From Paramecium tetraurelia (lineage: Eukaryota > Ciliophora > Oligohymenophorea > Peniculida > Parameciidae), in the NCBI RefSeq assembly GCF_000165425.1, contig NW_001799001.1, forward strand, positions 186,001 through 250,000: DNA of 64,000 nt, given 5' to 3'. Below are positions 50,289 through 62,608 of this stretch, one piece after another. The notes beneath the pieces were generated by a model. It saw only the letters and a program-made list of their open reading frames with translations. It ran no database searches and had not been told where the DNA came from. The position numbers and the translations under genes are program-made. Each line of letters opens with the position of its first letter. Position 1 is the first letter of the stretch.

Positions 50289-50981
50289 ATTAATATTTAT
50301 ATATTAAAAATAATGAAAAGTTCTTAGTTTATATAATCATCTGCATTAGGATCGAATATAATTCTTTTTATCCTTCTGCTTCCCTTTAGGTAAATCCTTA
50401 TCTAATCTAACTATAAAAACCAATACGAGAGTAAACAAATTTTATTTGTTTCAAATAATAATATCAATTGTATGAAATTTTAATGTATAACCTGTTTTGT
50501 TATTCTTTTTTCTATTATTATGAATTTTATAGATTTTATTCATAAATTTATTACAAAATTTTGTTTTACCATAAACAGAATACTATTCAATCCTAATATA
50601 AATAATTTATCTATTAATTATTTTTGGATTATATGTATAAACTCATATGTGGTGTAGAGTCTATTAACTTTTGAATTCTACAAGAAGATTTTAAATTAGA
50701 ATGGTAAGAATCAACTGCAGAGAGTTTCAAACCATGAAATATAACCCTATATTTTTAATAATTAGTAAATGCAAATAGTTTTCTTTAATTGTTGATATTC
50801 TTTACGATTTCGTCAATTAAAAATAGAATTTGTAATGCTATATTGAGATATTTATCTATATTACCCTTGTTATGGATTTATTTAATAATCTGATATTAAT
50901 TATAGGTTTGAATTCATTATTATATATAAAAATTTCTTTAGTAAATTAGATACATCGTTATTACATATATTGTAAAAGATA
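50289..50981. other. Intergenic, no feature seen
   Basis: About 690 AT-rich bases between two minus-strand kinase genes; no coding frame, RNA or repeat supported. Confidence 0.5.
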
Positions 50982-52217
50982 TCATTCTAATTATTTTAAG
51001 GAAATTGGCAATTAGTTGGACTTTAATTTATTTTCTATTTCAAATATCTGATCTGACCCTGTTCTCACTTTGTTTATTCTATTTATTACTTGTGGCTATT
51101 TAATGCCAACTGATAAATTCTTTAATGTTATGCCTTCGTCCTTATCTAGTTCTTCAATAATGTCAGCCCCAGCTGAACTTAGATCCTCAAATGTTATTCT
51201 TCTGCTTGTGTTTTCTAATTGATTTAATGATTTTCTAGAGGTCAAACATTGAGCCCTTTCAACGCTTTTTAAATGCAATAAATTTGATTTAATTTATAAA
51301 TGACTTTATTAAATTTATAGTTTAGGACTTCTATTAAAGTCTTCTCCTTTCTTGAACATGTTTTCCAAGCAATCATAATCAGGCTTCTAGTCAAACTTCA
51401 AACGCTTAACATATTCCATGTATTTAGGGAGTTCAGGTGGCAAATTTATATAAGTTTCGGGTTTAAATGCCTCTTTCATTCTCTAAATCTTGTAATATTT
51501 AATGTTCTTGTCTTCTGCCATGATATTATTCCACGGTAGAGTCCCCATGAATAAATAAATTAGTAAATAACCAACCGATTCAAGATCGTCTCTCCTTGAT
51601 TATTCATTTCCCTTCAAAGCATTTATTGAAGCATAACGAGCTGTCCCTATCATGCCTTTATTTTCTCGGAATTCTAAGTGCTTTCCGTCTTAAATAAACA
51701 ATTTTGATAGTCCAAAATCAATCAAATGCAGTTTCTCTTAATGAACCACAAAATTTTCAGGTTTTATATCTCTGTGAATTATATTCGAGCTATGTAGTTC
51801 CTTAAGCAAGAGAATCATCTATTAACCCATGTTCAATATTGTTGTAGTATCTAATTTTCCACATTTTATTCTCACCTGTTCTAAATTATCTCCAAGCAAA
51901 TTCATTATAAAATAGGTGTTCTTATGATCCTACCCTGAAGTGATTAATTAAGTGAAACCTATAAATTGTAACCAATCTGATACCTTTCTTTCCTTTAAGT
52001 AAATGAAGGATCTTTATTTCCCTTTAAAGTAAGGTTTTTTCCTTCTTCATTGAATTCTTTACTAATTTACAAGCGTATATTTGGCCAGTTGAGATTTGCT
52101 TGACCTTCCATATATACCCGAAGGAACTAATGTTTATAAATGTTAGAAATACCCTTCTCCTAATTTATCAAGAAATTAATAAGATTACGAAGCTGGTTTA
52201 TTATCATAACATTTCAT
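50982..52217 (-). CDS. Casein kinase 1 family Ser/Thr kinase, 394 aa
   Basis: ATG at 52217 ([12 protein letters not shown]), TGA at 50984-50982; introns of 26 and 25 nt. Motifs: [14 protein letters not shown] (Gly loop, rebuilt by removing intron 1), IYACKLVK (Lys), [15 protein letters not shown] (catalytic loop), [12 protein letters not shown] (DFG), [15 protein letters not shown] and [24 protein letters not shown], the last five typical of CK1 (TARYASIN in place of APE; [13 protein letters not shown]). All catalytic residues are present. A 110-residue Ser/Lys/Glu-rich tail follows the kinase domain. CK1 kinases are greatly expanded in Paramecium, so the specific orthologue is not assigned. 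Confidence 0.95.
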
Positions 52218-52460
52218 TCTAAGTGAACAAAAAATATTAAATATTAATAACATGTTCATCAAAGAATAATACTCAATTAGAAGATCTTGTGATAAATTAT
52301 AATTATATCTTTAATGAATTATTTTTACACATTTACTATTATAATATATTTTTGGACTTGAGTCTCATACTAAAGATTTACTTCAATCTCCTTCTAACTA
52401 TCCCTTAATTATTACAAAATGATGAAAATTATAATATTAAACACAATTTGTTAAAATTTA

Positions 52461-54701
52461 TCATTTATTATTCTTTTATTATTAATCTTCCAATTCTTGC
52501 TTCACTTAAGAGTAATTTGGGAATTTTTACTAGAATCCTTAATTAACATTCTTTTATTGATAAAATTGATCACCAAATTGTTGCATCATAGGCATGGGAT
52601 AATTCATCGGTTGCATCTATTATTAAGGTGTTTGCTAAAACATCTCCTTCAAAAGATTATTTTACTACATCTATTGACCCATTTGACTCATCTGCAGATA
52701 CTAATCATAAAAAGCCTAAGGGGCATACCTAATTTAGTTTATAAAATGCTTATACATTAAAGGAATATATTATTAGGGCATTCCACCAGAAGCGAGTTAC
52801 TACATTTGCAACTAACTCCGGTCTAATTCAATTCAGCTTACATTTGTTTTTATTGCTAATTATTTTAAGGGTTATGGGAAATCATACTTTGAAATTACTC
52901 TGCCATTTATTAATTCATAGGTTAAACTATTTATTACATTTACCCTGGAAGTGTTTAGATTATTTGCATATTTTAACCTGGTATTTATCCCTGCATTTAT
53001 CCTGGCACCTATCCCATCATTTGTTATGGCATTTGTATCATCATTTAATCCTTACATTGGTCCCATCATTTATCCCGGTAATTGTCCCATGATAGGCATT
53101 TAAGTCATTTGCATTTAAGGATATAAAAGATTTGGATATAGAAGTTGATAGAAAGGCTGTTATTGCTATTATTATTATTGTTGTTATTACTATTATTGTT
53201 ATTGTTATTATTATAATTATTATTACTATTGCTATTATTATTATTACTATTATTATTATTATTACTATAATTATTGTTATTATTATTATTAGTATTATTG
53301 GAATTATTACTATTGCAATTATTAAAGCATGTTCTATTATTAACTAATCTAAGATTCATATGCTTATGAAAACATTGTAGGTTGGTTAATTTATTATTAT
53401 TATTAAGCTTGCTTTGGTATATTATCCTTTTATTTTGATATTTATTTTTATTTTCCACCATGCTGTCCTTCTTAAGGTTTTTATTATTTTGTCTATGGTT
53501 GTACTATCTCTTTTTTACAATCTTTTTTGCTCTCTTTTTTTTGCTTCATTATTTCCATAACTGCTTTTAGTTGAGTTTTAGGAAAAACATGTATATTTTA
53601 AGAATCCTTATTCATTATGGCAAATTGAACATCAGATAACTCATTTGAATTACTTATTGGTTCTTCATTAAATTCAAGAGTTTCCCCTTTTTACACAACA
53701 ACATCCTAATAGTGATCCTTAATTTTATTATAATCTAAGATTTAATCCTATTAATATTTTTTTAACACTTTCTCTACTATGTTTGAAGCATGAGAATCAC
53801 TTTTTTTTTGTACTGCTTTTAACTTTTTCTTTTGAATATTATTTACATCAGCTTAATTTTACTATTTTTTCTAGTCATTTTCATTTATATTATCAGATTA
53901 ATTAACATTTTACTCCTTGAGCTTCTATGCAAGTTCATTCAAATAAAATAAAATAAAGCTAATTTCTTATTATCCTAGTTCTTCAATTTTATTTAATTAA
54001 TTTATCTAATGTTTTTAAAGTTCATTCTCAATTTATTTTTTATCTAATAATTAAATATCCTTTATTCTCTAACTTTTTTAAAATTTTAAAGTATCTATTT
54101 TTAACAGAACTCTCAGTCCTATGGTTTTTCATTTCGGAAGCAATAATTTACCAATTTTTTCCATGTTTTAATATGAATTTCATAAATTAATATTCTTCAG
54201 TAGGTCCCAAGGACCTTTTTAAATTTGGGGGTTTAGTTTATTAATCCATCTATCTCGTACAAATTTTGTCAGCTTTATTGTAGATTTGTGAAACTTTTAA
54301 GATAATTCTTTTGCTATATCGCTCCAATTAAATTGTTTATTTTCTGAGATATACTAGTTGCAAATTTCTTTTAAGGCTTCGTCTTCATTTTTGCTCCATT
54401 ATTATTAATGGAATATTTATTTTTTTTAGTTTTCTAATTGTGATCTGCAATCCATTACAGATTTGTTTAGTAATTTCGAGATGATGTTCCAAACATTATC
54501 TGGTATCTGAGTATGGATTTTATTTTAATTAGAACAATAGGTCTGTATCAAAGACTTTAATAATTTGCTTTAATAGCCATTCCACTTTAAAGCCTCTGGT
54601 TGATTATTTTAAACCAAAAGAAATTGCTCTTTTATCTTTTTACAGACTTCTTCATCTAAGTTAGTTAACAATGATAAGTATTAATCAAACTCGATTTACA
54701 T
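52461..54701 (-). CDS. Myb/SANT protein with poly-Q and Met/Pro/Gln-rich tail, frame broken
   Basis: ATG at 54701, TGA at 52463-52461. Repeat 1: WSKNEDEALKEICNQ ... FNWSDIAKELSQKFHKST ... VRDRWINKLNPQIQKGPW; repeat 2: EEYQFMKFILKHGKNWQIIA, SEMKNHRTESSVKNRYFKIL. Both keep the Myb Trp spacing and the KNRY/RDRW ends. An acidic coiled region, a long Gln tract and a tail such as MPQQMMGQVPGQMQGQIPG follow. The frame changes at KGPW (54196-54218), at about 54060, 53045 and 52815-52835. A 20-nt GT...AG segment could remove the first but would delete KGPWT. Either a DNA-binding regulator with assembly indels or a gene in decay. Confidence 0.7.
53150..53335 (-). repeat. Poly-glutamine tract in the Myb-type gene
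   Basis: An (AAT)-type triplet tract. In the frame that continues from the Myb exons it reads TAA/TAG/CAA, i.e. about 55 Gln with few interruptions, followed by PFYQLLYPNLLYPQMQM. In the neighbouring frame the same DNA would read as poly-Asn, which is not the gene frame. Confidence 0.75.
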
Positions 54702-55512
54702 TTTAATTTTATCAATATAATATATATCAATATATCAATTAAGTAATAATACGTTTTAAAAAATTCGAATTATCATTGCTGGTTGTTTATATTTTCATTC
54801 AAAAGGTATAGCTGATAACTATTATTTGAATCTATTGTATAAAAATTTATTTCTAAAATTTGAATATATAAAGTAGCCTAAAATTATAGAATTTTAAATG
54901 AAATCATGTCTTAGCAAATTTTGGGATGTTTTGAGAATTTTGCTTCCGTTATATTTTCAAATTCAATTATTTAATCATTAGTTTTTGATATTAATCAATA
55001 GACTCTATAAAATCCGAATTTAGACAAAAAATGAGTTTAAATTAAACTTTTTTTACATTTTTTCTAATATTTCAAGGTGTGAAGAGTTATGAACTATTTT
55101 TCATTACATCTCAATTATCAAATCAAGTAGTAAAGAATAAGATTATAACTTATTTAAATCTTTGCATAAATCTAAATTTCTATTATATGGCAACCATTAG
55201 AAGAGCTATTATCGATTTATTTGATCATTCTTATTGGTGATTTATATTTTATATACTTCTAAAGTCAATATAAAAAATAAAAAATAAATTTAATTTTTAA
55301 GAATTTTTTAATTCTAAGGAATTAAAGAAATATCTATAACTCAATCTTAAATTATGTAATATCATAATAAATAGAAAATACACAATTTTATTTGTAAAAG
55401 GTTAGTTATTTTTATTGCTTTTGTTGATTCACAAAGGTTCAATTGATTTAAAATTTTAAGTTCATAATAATATATAAATAATAATTATTATACCAAATTT
55501 ATAGTTTTAAAA
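54702..55512. other. Spacer with one doubtful ORF (55089-55427, plus)
   Basis: AT-rich spacer. A plus-strand ATG-to-TGA frame of 112 codons (55089-55427; includes SIIWQPLEELLSIYLIILIG) is hydrophobic and Ile/Gln-rich; given TGA as the sole stop it may be chance. Nothing else seen. Confidence 0.35.
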
Positions 55513-56892
55513 TCATTCAATGACTTCTACATTCAATGTTTTCTTTTCTATTAATGGATACATGATAAATGCTTTGAACAGCTCTTAAAATTCTTCTTCA
55601 TTTATAATATTCTTGGTATTATTTGAAACTATCGAGAAAATACCTTCTATTGATTCCTGCTTAGGGTCATTATTTATTAGAAACTTCATTTGGGTAATTT
55701 TACTGACCTATGTATTATCAAATAAACTCAATAAAAATAACTCAATTTTTGAAAGTTCATTTATCATATTTGAAAACACTAATTTTTGCTTAGCAAATTT
55801 TTACAATTTAGTTAAGGTGGTTTTACTTTTTTTGTCCTACGATTTTTTGAGTGAATCATAATTTTAAATAAGGTTTTTTAAAATTGCTTCTACAAGAACA
55901 TTTTGCAAGAGATATTCATTATAATATGATGCTAGATATTAAACCATCATAATAATGCTAACGATTGATCCTACTTGTGCTAGAATTTCTCCTAATTTAG
56001 GATAAACTATTTATATTTCATAAGAGAAGGGATCTAAACGTATTGTAAATGTTAAAAATGATTCCATATAAAACAGTTGTTGGAAAAAGTCAATAGAAAT
56101 TGTACTCATTAAAAATTGAGCATCAAATATAAAGTTTTATTCATTAAAATTTCCAAATAATATTCCTGTATCTATGAGTGTTTTTTACTATTTCAGAATT
56201 ACTTATATTTATTACGCTCTTTCTTTCTCAAATGAAATGTAATATTACTTTTTTACAACATCAAAATTCTAGTTTTTTGAATTAAAATACTTAAAATTTA
56301 TCCAAAAGCTTAGGATATTAGTCTATTATGCAAAAAAATTGTCAATCACATCTTATTTTGCACAAGTTTAATTTCCCAATAGTAATTATTGCTTGCATGT
56401 AGTAATAATAATGATAAATTCTTTTGTTTGATTTAATTTAGGATTGAATTCGCTATTTTATATTATATTCAGGTCTTCTACATAACTTAATTTGCTGTTG
56501 TAAGTGGATAATGTTGTTGTGTTGCTTAACAATGAAAATGGCTCTTAAGGTATACCAGAAATAATATATATTCCTACTGGCATCAATATGTTATCTGTTG
56601 TTCTAAAAGGATCAATTGATTCATTTGAGTACCTCCAATAACATAGTTCAACAAGATTTTCATTACTAAACTAAATGGATGAATAGTTTTCAGCCTTTAT
56701 AGTATTTGTTGATTTTGGTAAGATATTAGAATTTCTCCATTAATCCATCACATAAATAAAGTATCCTAAACTAACTGCAGTTACAATAATTGACAACACT
56801 CCTCCTAAAAATGATTTTTAAAGTTTTTCTTCAGAATGTATTTCCTATTTTAATTATGCTCCAAAAATATCAGCCATTTAAACATACTTCAT
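55513..56892 (-). CDS. Two-transmembrane protein of unknown family, 459 aa
   Basis: ATG at 56892 (MKYVQMADIFGAQ), TGA at 55515-55513, intron-free, many TAA/TAG Gln codons. One TM near the N-terminus (GGVLSIIVTAVSLGYFIYVM, residues about 35-54) and one near residue 320 (ILAQVGSIVSIIMMVQYLAS) flank a 260-residue lumenal or extracellular domain with N-x-S/T sites. The C-terminal 120 residues are cytoplasmic and Lys/Glu-rich. The two-TM-with-loop layout and the downstream membrane helix are typical of a large Paramecium gene family of unknown function; I do not recognise a named domain. Topology is inferred. Confidence 0.85.
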
Positions 56893-57311
56893 TTTATTTT
56901 GATATAAAATATTAAATTTCAGTCAAAGATACTTATTAATTTACAAAGTAAGAAAAAATCTTTCCTTTTCAATAAGATTAAGTAATGAAAAATATTTAAC
57001 CTATTATTGAGATTGACAAAAGGTAACTAATTGAACTCGTTTCAATAATAAAATATATTATTATTCAAAATGAGATGAATTAAACAAATTTTAGAGATAC
57101 TTGAAATAAAGAACTGGTTATAAAACAAATATTATAAGTATTCTTTAATTTAATATATCAGCTGCTATTGCTAATTGTGAAATAATATTTAATAATATTG
57201 ATGCATTATAAATTTTAAGAATTAAGAAATAAATAATTGAACTATTTACCAATATATTATAAGTTTATAAAGATATGTAATTCTTAAATAAATTATATTC
57301 TATAAGATTAA
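56893..57311. other. Intergenic, no feature seen
   Basis: AT-rich spacer between two minus-strand genes with no supported feature. Confidence 0.55.
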
Positions 57312-59004
57312 TCAGCTGGTGATTTTTTTATGTTGTTTAATCATATTTTAGATTTCATCAAGTACTTTGATTTTGCTTTGCTAAGCTTATTTTTATTATA
57401 TGACATAATCCTTAGTTTTTAAAGCTTCTTTTTCTTCAAAAACTCTTTCACTTTCCATCAACTTGACTTTTTCCTCTAACTAAAATATTATATATAGATT
57501 AGATACATATTTTTATTCAGATTATAATGTTTTTTAATTTTATTTAACTTTAAGGTATTTGTTTTTGTATGCATTAACTTATTCATCACTGGAGATTAAT
57601 TACTTCTTTAATTCTGAGATTATTTTTTTTTATTCTTATGTTTCATCTTTTGACTCATTTAATTAGCGAATTAAAGATTCAACTCTGCTTTCAATCTAAT
57701 ATAAATCCTATCGAGATAAATAAATCTAATACTTCTTCGTGTTATTATTTTAAGTAAGCTATTTCTTTATCAGATTCATATAATAGATGCTAGAACTTCT
57801 TATTCTCTTGATGAAACTATTCAATGTCAAACAACATCTATGATTTTTCATTTTAATCTAACTAATATTAAACATCATATTGAGCTAATTTATCCTCATA
57901 AGCTTAAAGCAAAGACTTTTAAGATTCTAACTTTTACTTAAATTCCATAACTTCTTGAACTTAAAAGTTAGCTTCTTTCAAAGTTTAATCAGTCTTATTC
58001 CTCTAATCTTCTAGTTGTGATTACAATCTCAAATAATCATGTTTTTAATCTTATATAACTTTATGATAAGACAATTCTTCTTTTTATAATTGAGTAATTT
58101 GTGACTCCAATTATTAGATTTGATTTAATAAGGATTTAGTCTTTTCTTTTTTTCTATTAATTTATATTAGATATTCGCTTTATAACTATTGCTTTTCTAA
58201 TTCAATTTTATTGATATCTTATTGATGACGTTAATCATTGAGTTTAATAAACTTTTCAGCTTCATCAATTTTAGATATTTAATTATCGATTGCTATTTAC
58301 AAGATCTTTTTTTCTTCTTATATTTCTTTGATCTTTGATTCCAATAGTTGTATATTTTACCTATCATCTTAAGCTCCCATTTCAAAATATTTACATTAAT
58401 CTTCTTTTTATTACAATGCTTATTTTAAAATATTATTTTCATCTTTTAATATCAAATATCTCTTGTCATATTCTTTTCTAAATATTCAATTAAATTTGAT
58501 ACATCTCAGCTTATAAGGAATCATTAATTCGTTACACTCTATCTAAATCAACTTAGAAGGTGGCTTTCTAGTCATCCAATCTAGAATCGATTGTTTTTGA
58601 TGAATCCTTAAGTAACCTGATTTTAGTCTTTTTCTTTTACAATTTAATTTTTAATTCATTAAGTTGTGTTTTGAGATCTTCATTGCCTTTATTTTAGGAC
58701 TCTGCTTTTTCCTTCTCAAATTTAAGTAATTATTCATCTTTTGTTTATAACAATCTGTCTTTCTCTTTTGTGTCTTAAATATACTCTCTTAAGGCAGCCT
58801 AGAATTTATTCTTGAGATTACTTTTAATTTTGAGTTAAGATCTTTAAGTTTATTATATTTTTCTCTGGATACATATCCTGAGTTATTTTAAACAGTGAGA
58901 TCCTTCCATCCATTAGGAGAGCTACTGGTCAATAGATCGATATCTCTTCTGCCTTAAAAATTTCTAGTCAGAAGATCATTGCTCGAACCTTGATTAGTTC
59001 TCAT
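57312..59004 (-). CDS. Golgin-like coiled-coil protein, about 530-539 aa
   Basis: ATG at 59004 (MRTNQGSSNDLLTRN), TGA at 57314-57312. Introns of 23, 25 and 25 nt are needed; a fourth 27-nt intron (GTA...TAG, in frame, no TGA) is likely. The protein is heptad-rich from residue about 50 to the end (REKYNKLKDLNSKLKAALRE; EKFIKLNDQRHQQDINKIEL; HDYLRLQSQLEDQRNKTDQT) with only short breaks. The YNKLKDLNSKLKAALREYI opening resembles the start of golgin or other vesicle-tether coils, which is a composition-level similarity only. No GRIP or other terminal domain is seen. Confidence 0.8.
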
Positions 59005-59084
59005 TTTTAAATTAATTAAATAACAGCCAGATTATGTATTAAAATTAAAAATTGAATTCTTTGATGATAATTTAATATTTATTT

Positions 59085-59761
59085 TCAAATTACTTTGGGT
59101 GTATGTGACCCTTTAGCACAAGTTGGTATCTTCATGAATTCATCCCAATCATATTTTTCAACCTTCATAAAATGATCAAAGTACTTTGCAACATGTCCAA
59201 AATTTCTTAAGATCATGGAAACAAGGTTCTCCTGGATGATAAAAGCATTCAGTATTTTCTTTGGGATCATACTCTTTCAAACATCCTTTGTTGGTGCATT
59301 TATATTTGCCTGTAGGAGTTACAAATATTTACTTTTACACTTAAGCTAATTAAGCATAGTTGAATATACAAACCTTATTATTATTCTAACAACTTCTTCT
59401 TTTCAGCTTCTTCTCTATTATAGTCATCTATTTTTCGAACTGGTTGTGGAGCACTATCAGCAAAGTTATCAATTCCTAATATTCTAGAAATTACAATAAT
59501 ACCTTTTTATGCATTTTATACAGTCTTTGACTAATAAAATTCACCACCTTCAGTGTCTTCTACATTTGTATGTTTGCCTACTGCGCATGGCTCTATTTTC
59601 ATAAATTCATCCCAATCATAGACTATTTTATTACAACATGTCCATCCTTTTTTGAGATCTGAAAAAATGGGTTTTCCAGGATGATGTTTGCATGCTTGAT
59701 CATTATTTTCATTTTGATTGTAAGCCTTCTTACAACCATTTCTTTTGCATTTAGTTTCCAT
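59085..59761 (-). CDS. Double CHORD-domain protein, RAR1-like, 208 aa
   Basis: ATG at 59761 (METKCKRNGCKKAYN), TGA at 59087-59085; introns of 28 and 22 nt. CHORD-I: CKRNGCKKAYNQNENNDQAC, KHHPGKPIFSDLKKGWTCC, YDWDEFMKIEPCAVGKH. CHORD-II: CTNKGCLKEYDPKENTEC, FYHPGEPCFHDLKKFWTCC, and, after the second intron, KYDWDEFMKIPTCAKGSH. All zinc-ligand Cys and His of both CHORDs are in place. There is no C-terminal CS domain, as in plant RAR1 and unlike animal CHORDC1. The family works as HSP90 co-chaperone with SGT1. Protein is complete: both ends are defined. Confidence 0.95.
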
Positions 59762-59806
59762 TAATTAATAATTAAAAATAGTTAAGTATTCATTAAATAA
59801 TTATTT

Positions 59807-61408
59807 ATGATTTAATCGATTCCTCATGATAGGTCAGTGTATGTCACTCAGTATAAGGCTGAAACAACTCTTGAATAATTGACATAGGCATTCTCTGAGT
59901 TCGGAAAGATTGAATAATTATAATAAAATGCCAAGTCAAATGGAGTATTCATAGTATTTGATTCTCATGATGCAGGTACACATTAGTTTAATCAAATAGT
60001 GAAAAGAGCAACATCCAAGACTGTCACTATAGGAGGCAAGAACCTGGATGTGAATGAGTACTTGGATATGGACAAATTGGATGAAGAAGCTAATATATTC
60101 ATAGATGGATTAAGTCCGACAACTACCCAATTGCAATTAAAAGACAAATTATAAAAATATGGAAAGATCTTGAATATCAAAGTGTAAATGTCAGATAAAG
60201 CTGGTGTAGCCTACATCTAATTTGAAGAAAGGAAGTCAGCTGAAAAGTGCTTGGCAGACTAGGCAAATTTGGGATTGCATATCACTAGGTAAATTAATAA
60301 AATAACAGCTTAGAGCCATCAAGAAGGGTAAGCAATAACAAATCAAGAGAGATTAGTTATTCATCTCTAATATTAAATCTTAATCACCCTTGGATCAAAT
60401 CAAAACATCATTGGATAACTATTTCTCTGAATTTGGAAAAGTCGAATTGGTTTAAGTCAATGTCAATCCCAAAAACTAAACCTACTTTGCATTTGTTAGA
60501 TTTGAAAATTCAGATGATGCTTATAAAGCTGTCAAAGCCACAAAACCTTTTCAAAATCAAATTATCAATATCTAATGGGCTGTCAATTCAAATGACAACA
60601 TTGAAGCCAATCTATACACCAAAAATCTTAAACCCACTGTAACTGAACAATAACTAAGAGAAGCATACGAATCCATTATTACAATAGATGATCTTCAATT
60701 ATTACCACCAAACAAATCTAATAAATTATCAGCTTATATTTATTTGAAATCTGCTGAAGATGGCAAAAAAGTCATTGATTTGGCTTTCAAAACCAAAAAA
60801 ATATTTGATTTGTATGAAAAATTAACTGTTCAAATCTCCCCTATGTTGAGTCCAGCAGATATCATCCAATTCAAAAAAATCCAATCAAAACCTACATATT
60901 AACCTTATCCAAATGCCATGCCCTTCCCTCCCTATTAACAAATCTAAGGATTCCCAAACTAACCTAATCCTCCTTATGGTGCCTATCAATATCCTGGTAA
61001 CTATCCTCCACAACAACCACCCTATCAACAAGGTGGCTACTATTAATAATAAGGAAATAATTATAATCAACACAGACAAAAGAAAAATCAATATCCAAAT
61101 CAATATCAAAACTAACAAAGACAATAACCTAGGTTACCAGATTTATAATTCTTATAGAAATTGCTAGCTGAAGGAAATTAGAAAAGAGTTACTGATACTA
61201 TTGGAGTCCTCTTGTTCCCTCTAGTTAATTAATAAGTTGAATAAAAATTGGTAATAATCTAAATATTATTTAGGCACCTTAAGTGACAGGAATATTATTA
61301 GATTTTGAAAATTATGGGTTGGAAGACTAATTAAAAATGCTTTAGAATGCACCTTATTTGACCGAGCAAATCAATTAGGCTGTAGATCTAATAAGAAAAT
61401 CTTATTGA
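59807..61408 (+). CDS. PABP: Poly(A)-binding protein with RRMs and MLLE, about 509 aa
   Basis: ATG at 59807 (MIQSIPHDRSVYVTQ), TGA at 61406-61408; introns of 24 (in frame, no TGA), 25 and 23 nt. RRM1 starts at residue 11 (SVYVTQYKAETTLEQL) and RRM2 has ANIFIDGLSPTTTQLQLKD with GVAYIQFEERKSAEKCL; RRM3 has LFISNIKSQSPLDQIKTSLD with TYFAFVRFENSDDAYKAV; RRM4 is divergent (NLYTKNLKPTVTEQQLREAY). A Pro/Tyr/Gln/Asn-rich linker (NYPPQQPPYQQGGYYQQQ) follows, then the MLLE/PABC domain: GVLLFPLVNQQVEQKL, VTGILLDFENYGLEDQLKML. RNP motifs are weaker than in canonical PABP, so this may be a divergent paralogue. Confidence 0.92.
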
Positions 61409-61646
61409 GTATAACAATTAAAATAATACATATAAATATTATTATAAACCAACATTATTTACTTTTCATTTCATTTCCACAACATATTATCTTTTTACAA
61501 TCACAAAGATTATGGATTAAGAATTAAAAGATTGAAAAAAAAGATAGAGTTACGTTCTATAAATAAGCCAAAAATAGGTTTTGATAATGAAGATGGCAAT
61601 GTTCATGAGTAACATTTTACATTAGAAAAGACAAAGAAATATTAAA

Positions 61647-62261
61647 TCACAACAAAGACTAAACTTTATTTGATTTTATATTGTCTAATTTAAAAAAAAC
61701 TGATTTACCTTTTGACTTAACGATCTGACTAAATAACTTCGAATCTTTTTTTTTTGTCAATTTAAAATATTTAGGAAATACAATCGAAAATAAATAAATA
61801 AAAGTAGATTCAAAAATGAGATAAATAGTCATTATCTTATAAGGCTTAAAGCTTTCGAAACTTAGAGATCCAAAGATAATTCTATTATTTTCTAATTCTG
61901 CAGATAGAACAGAATATTTTTCCTGCAATTGAACGTATTCTTTACCCAATTTTATAAATCTTTATTCCAAGTTATTTCATTTGTATTACTTTGGATACTA
62001 TTTGTAGGATTTTCTTTCCTCTATTTGCTAAATGTGTGATTTCATCATAGATATTTCTTAATCTTTGGAAAAAATAATATTCTAGTAATGAGTCTCTCTT
62101 TGTTTATAAAGCTCTATGTATATTCGAAATTCCTCTTTCTTTTTCAAAGCATTACTATTGCCAATTCCAGAAGGAGAAGCAAGCACCAATCTTTTAGGAG
62201 TATAATTAATAACTAAATTAAAACGACATGCTTAAATAGTATTATTAAGTTGTTAAAACAT
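61647..62261 (-). CDS. Unknown protein, 194 aa
   Basis: ATG at 62261 (MFQQLNNTIQACRFN), TGA at 61649-61647, one 30-nt intron. Mostly helical: LKKKEEFRIYIELYKQRETH, then LGKEYVQLQEKYSVLSAELE, and a C-terminal hydrophobic stretch (TIYLIFESTFIYLFSIVFP) that could be a tail anchor, followed by a Lys-rich end. A second ATG lies downstream in another frame and is rejected because the selected frame continues the coding character upstream. No family recognised. Confidence 0.6.
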
Positions 62262-62608
62262 TAAAATAAAAATCAAATATAGTAAATTAAATTCAAAATA
62301 TTAAAAAGTTCACCATGTAATCAATTCTTTTTTATGTTCCTTGATTTTACAATTTAAATAAAATACTTTAAAATGATTATTCATTTTAATATTTTTCTTG
62401 GTATTGGCTAAGTGCAGTATAATTCTTGTTAAATTTGTAATTTACTTAAGTTCCAAAGGATTTTATTCAAATATTTTAAAGATCGTTAATAGATGGACAA
62501 ATCTAAGAAATTACAAAGAAAGATAATTAATTCTAGATTTGAATTTAATTAGTGAAATTGAATTATTTTTTATAATTATATTCTTTATATTTTGTATTTA
62601 TTTCAATA
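62262..62608. other. Intergenic, no feature seen
   Basis: AT-rich spacer between two minus-strand genes; nothing supported. Confidence 0.55.

Noticed and set aside
52497-53092. Leu/His-rich plus-strand frames
   Set aside because: They are the complement of the Met/Pro/Gln-rich tail of the minus-strand Myb-type gene; composition is explained by that.
53140-53340. Regular short repeats resembling an array
   Set aside because: Uninterrupted trinucleotide repeats without spacers; this is a coding homopolymer, not a CRISPR array.
53105-53461. A 118-residue poly-Asn protein on the minus strand
   Set aside because: The frame one base away is continuous with the upstream Myb exons and reads the tract as Gln; the poly-Asn frame ends at a TGA and lacks any neighbouring coding support.
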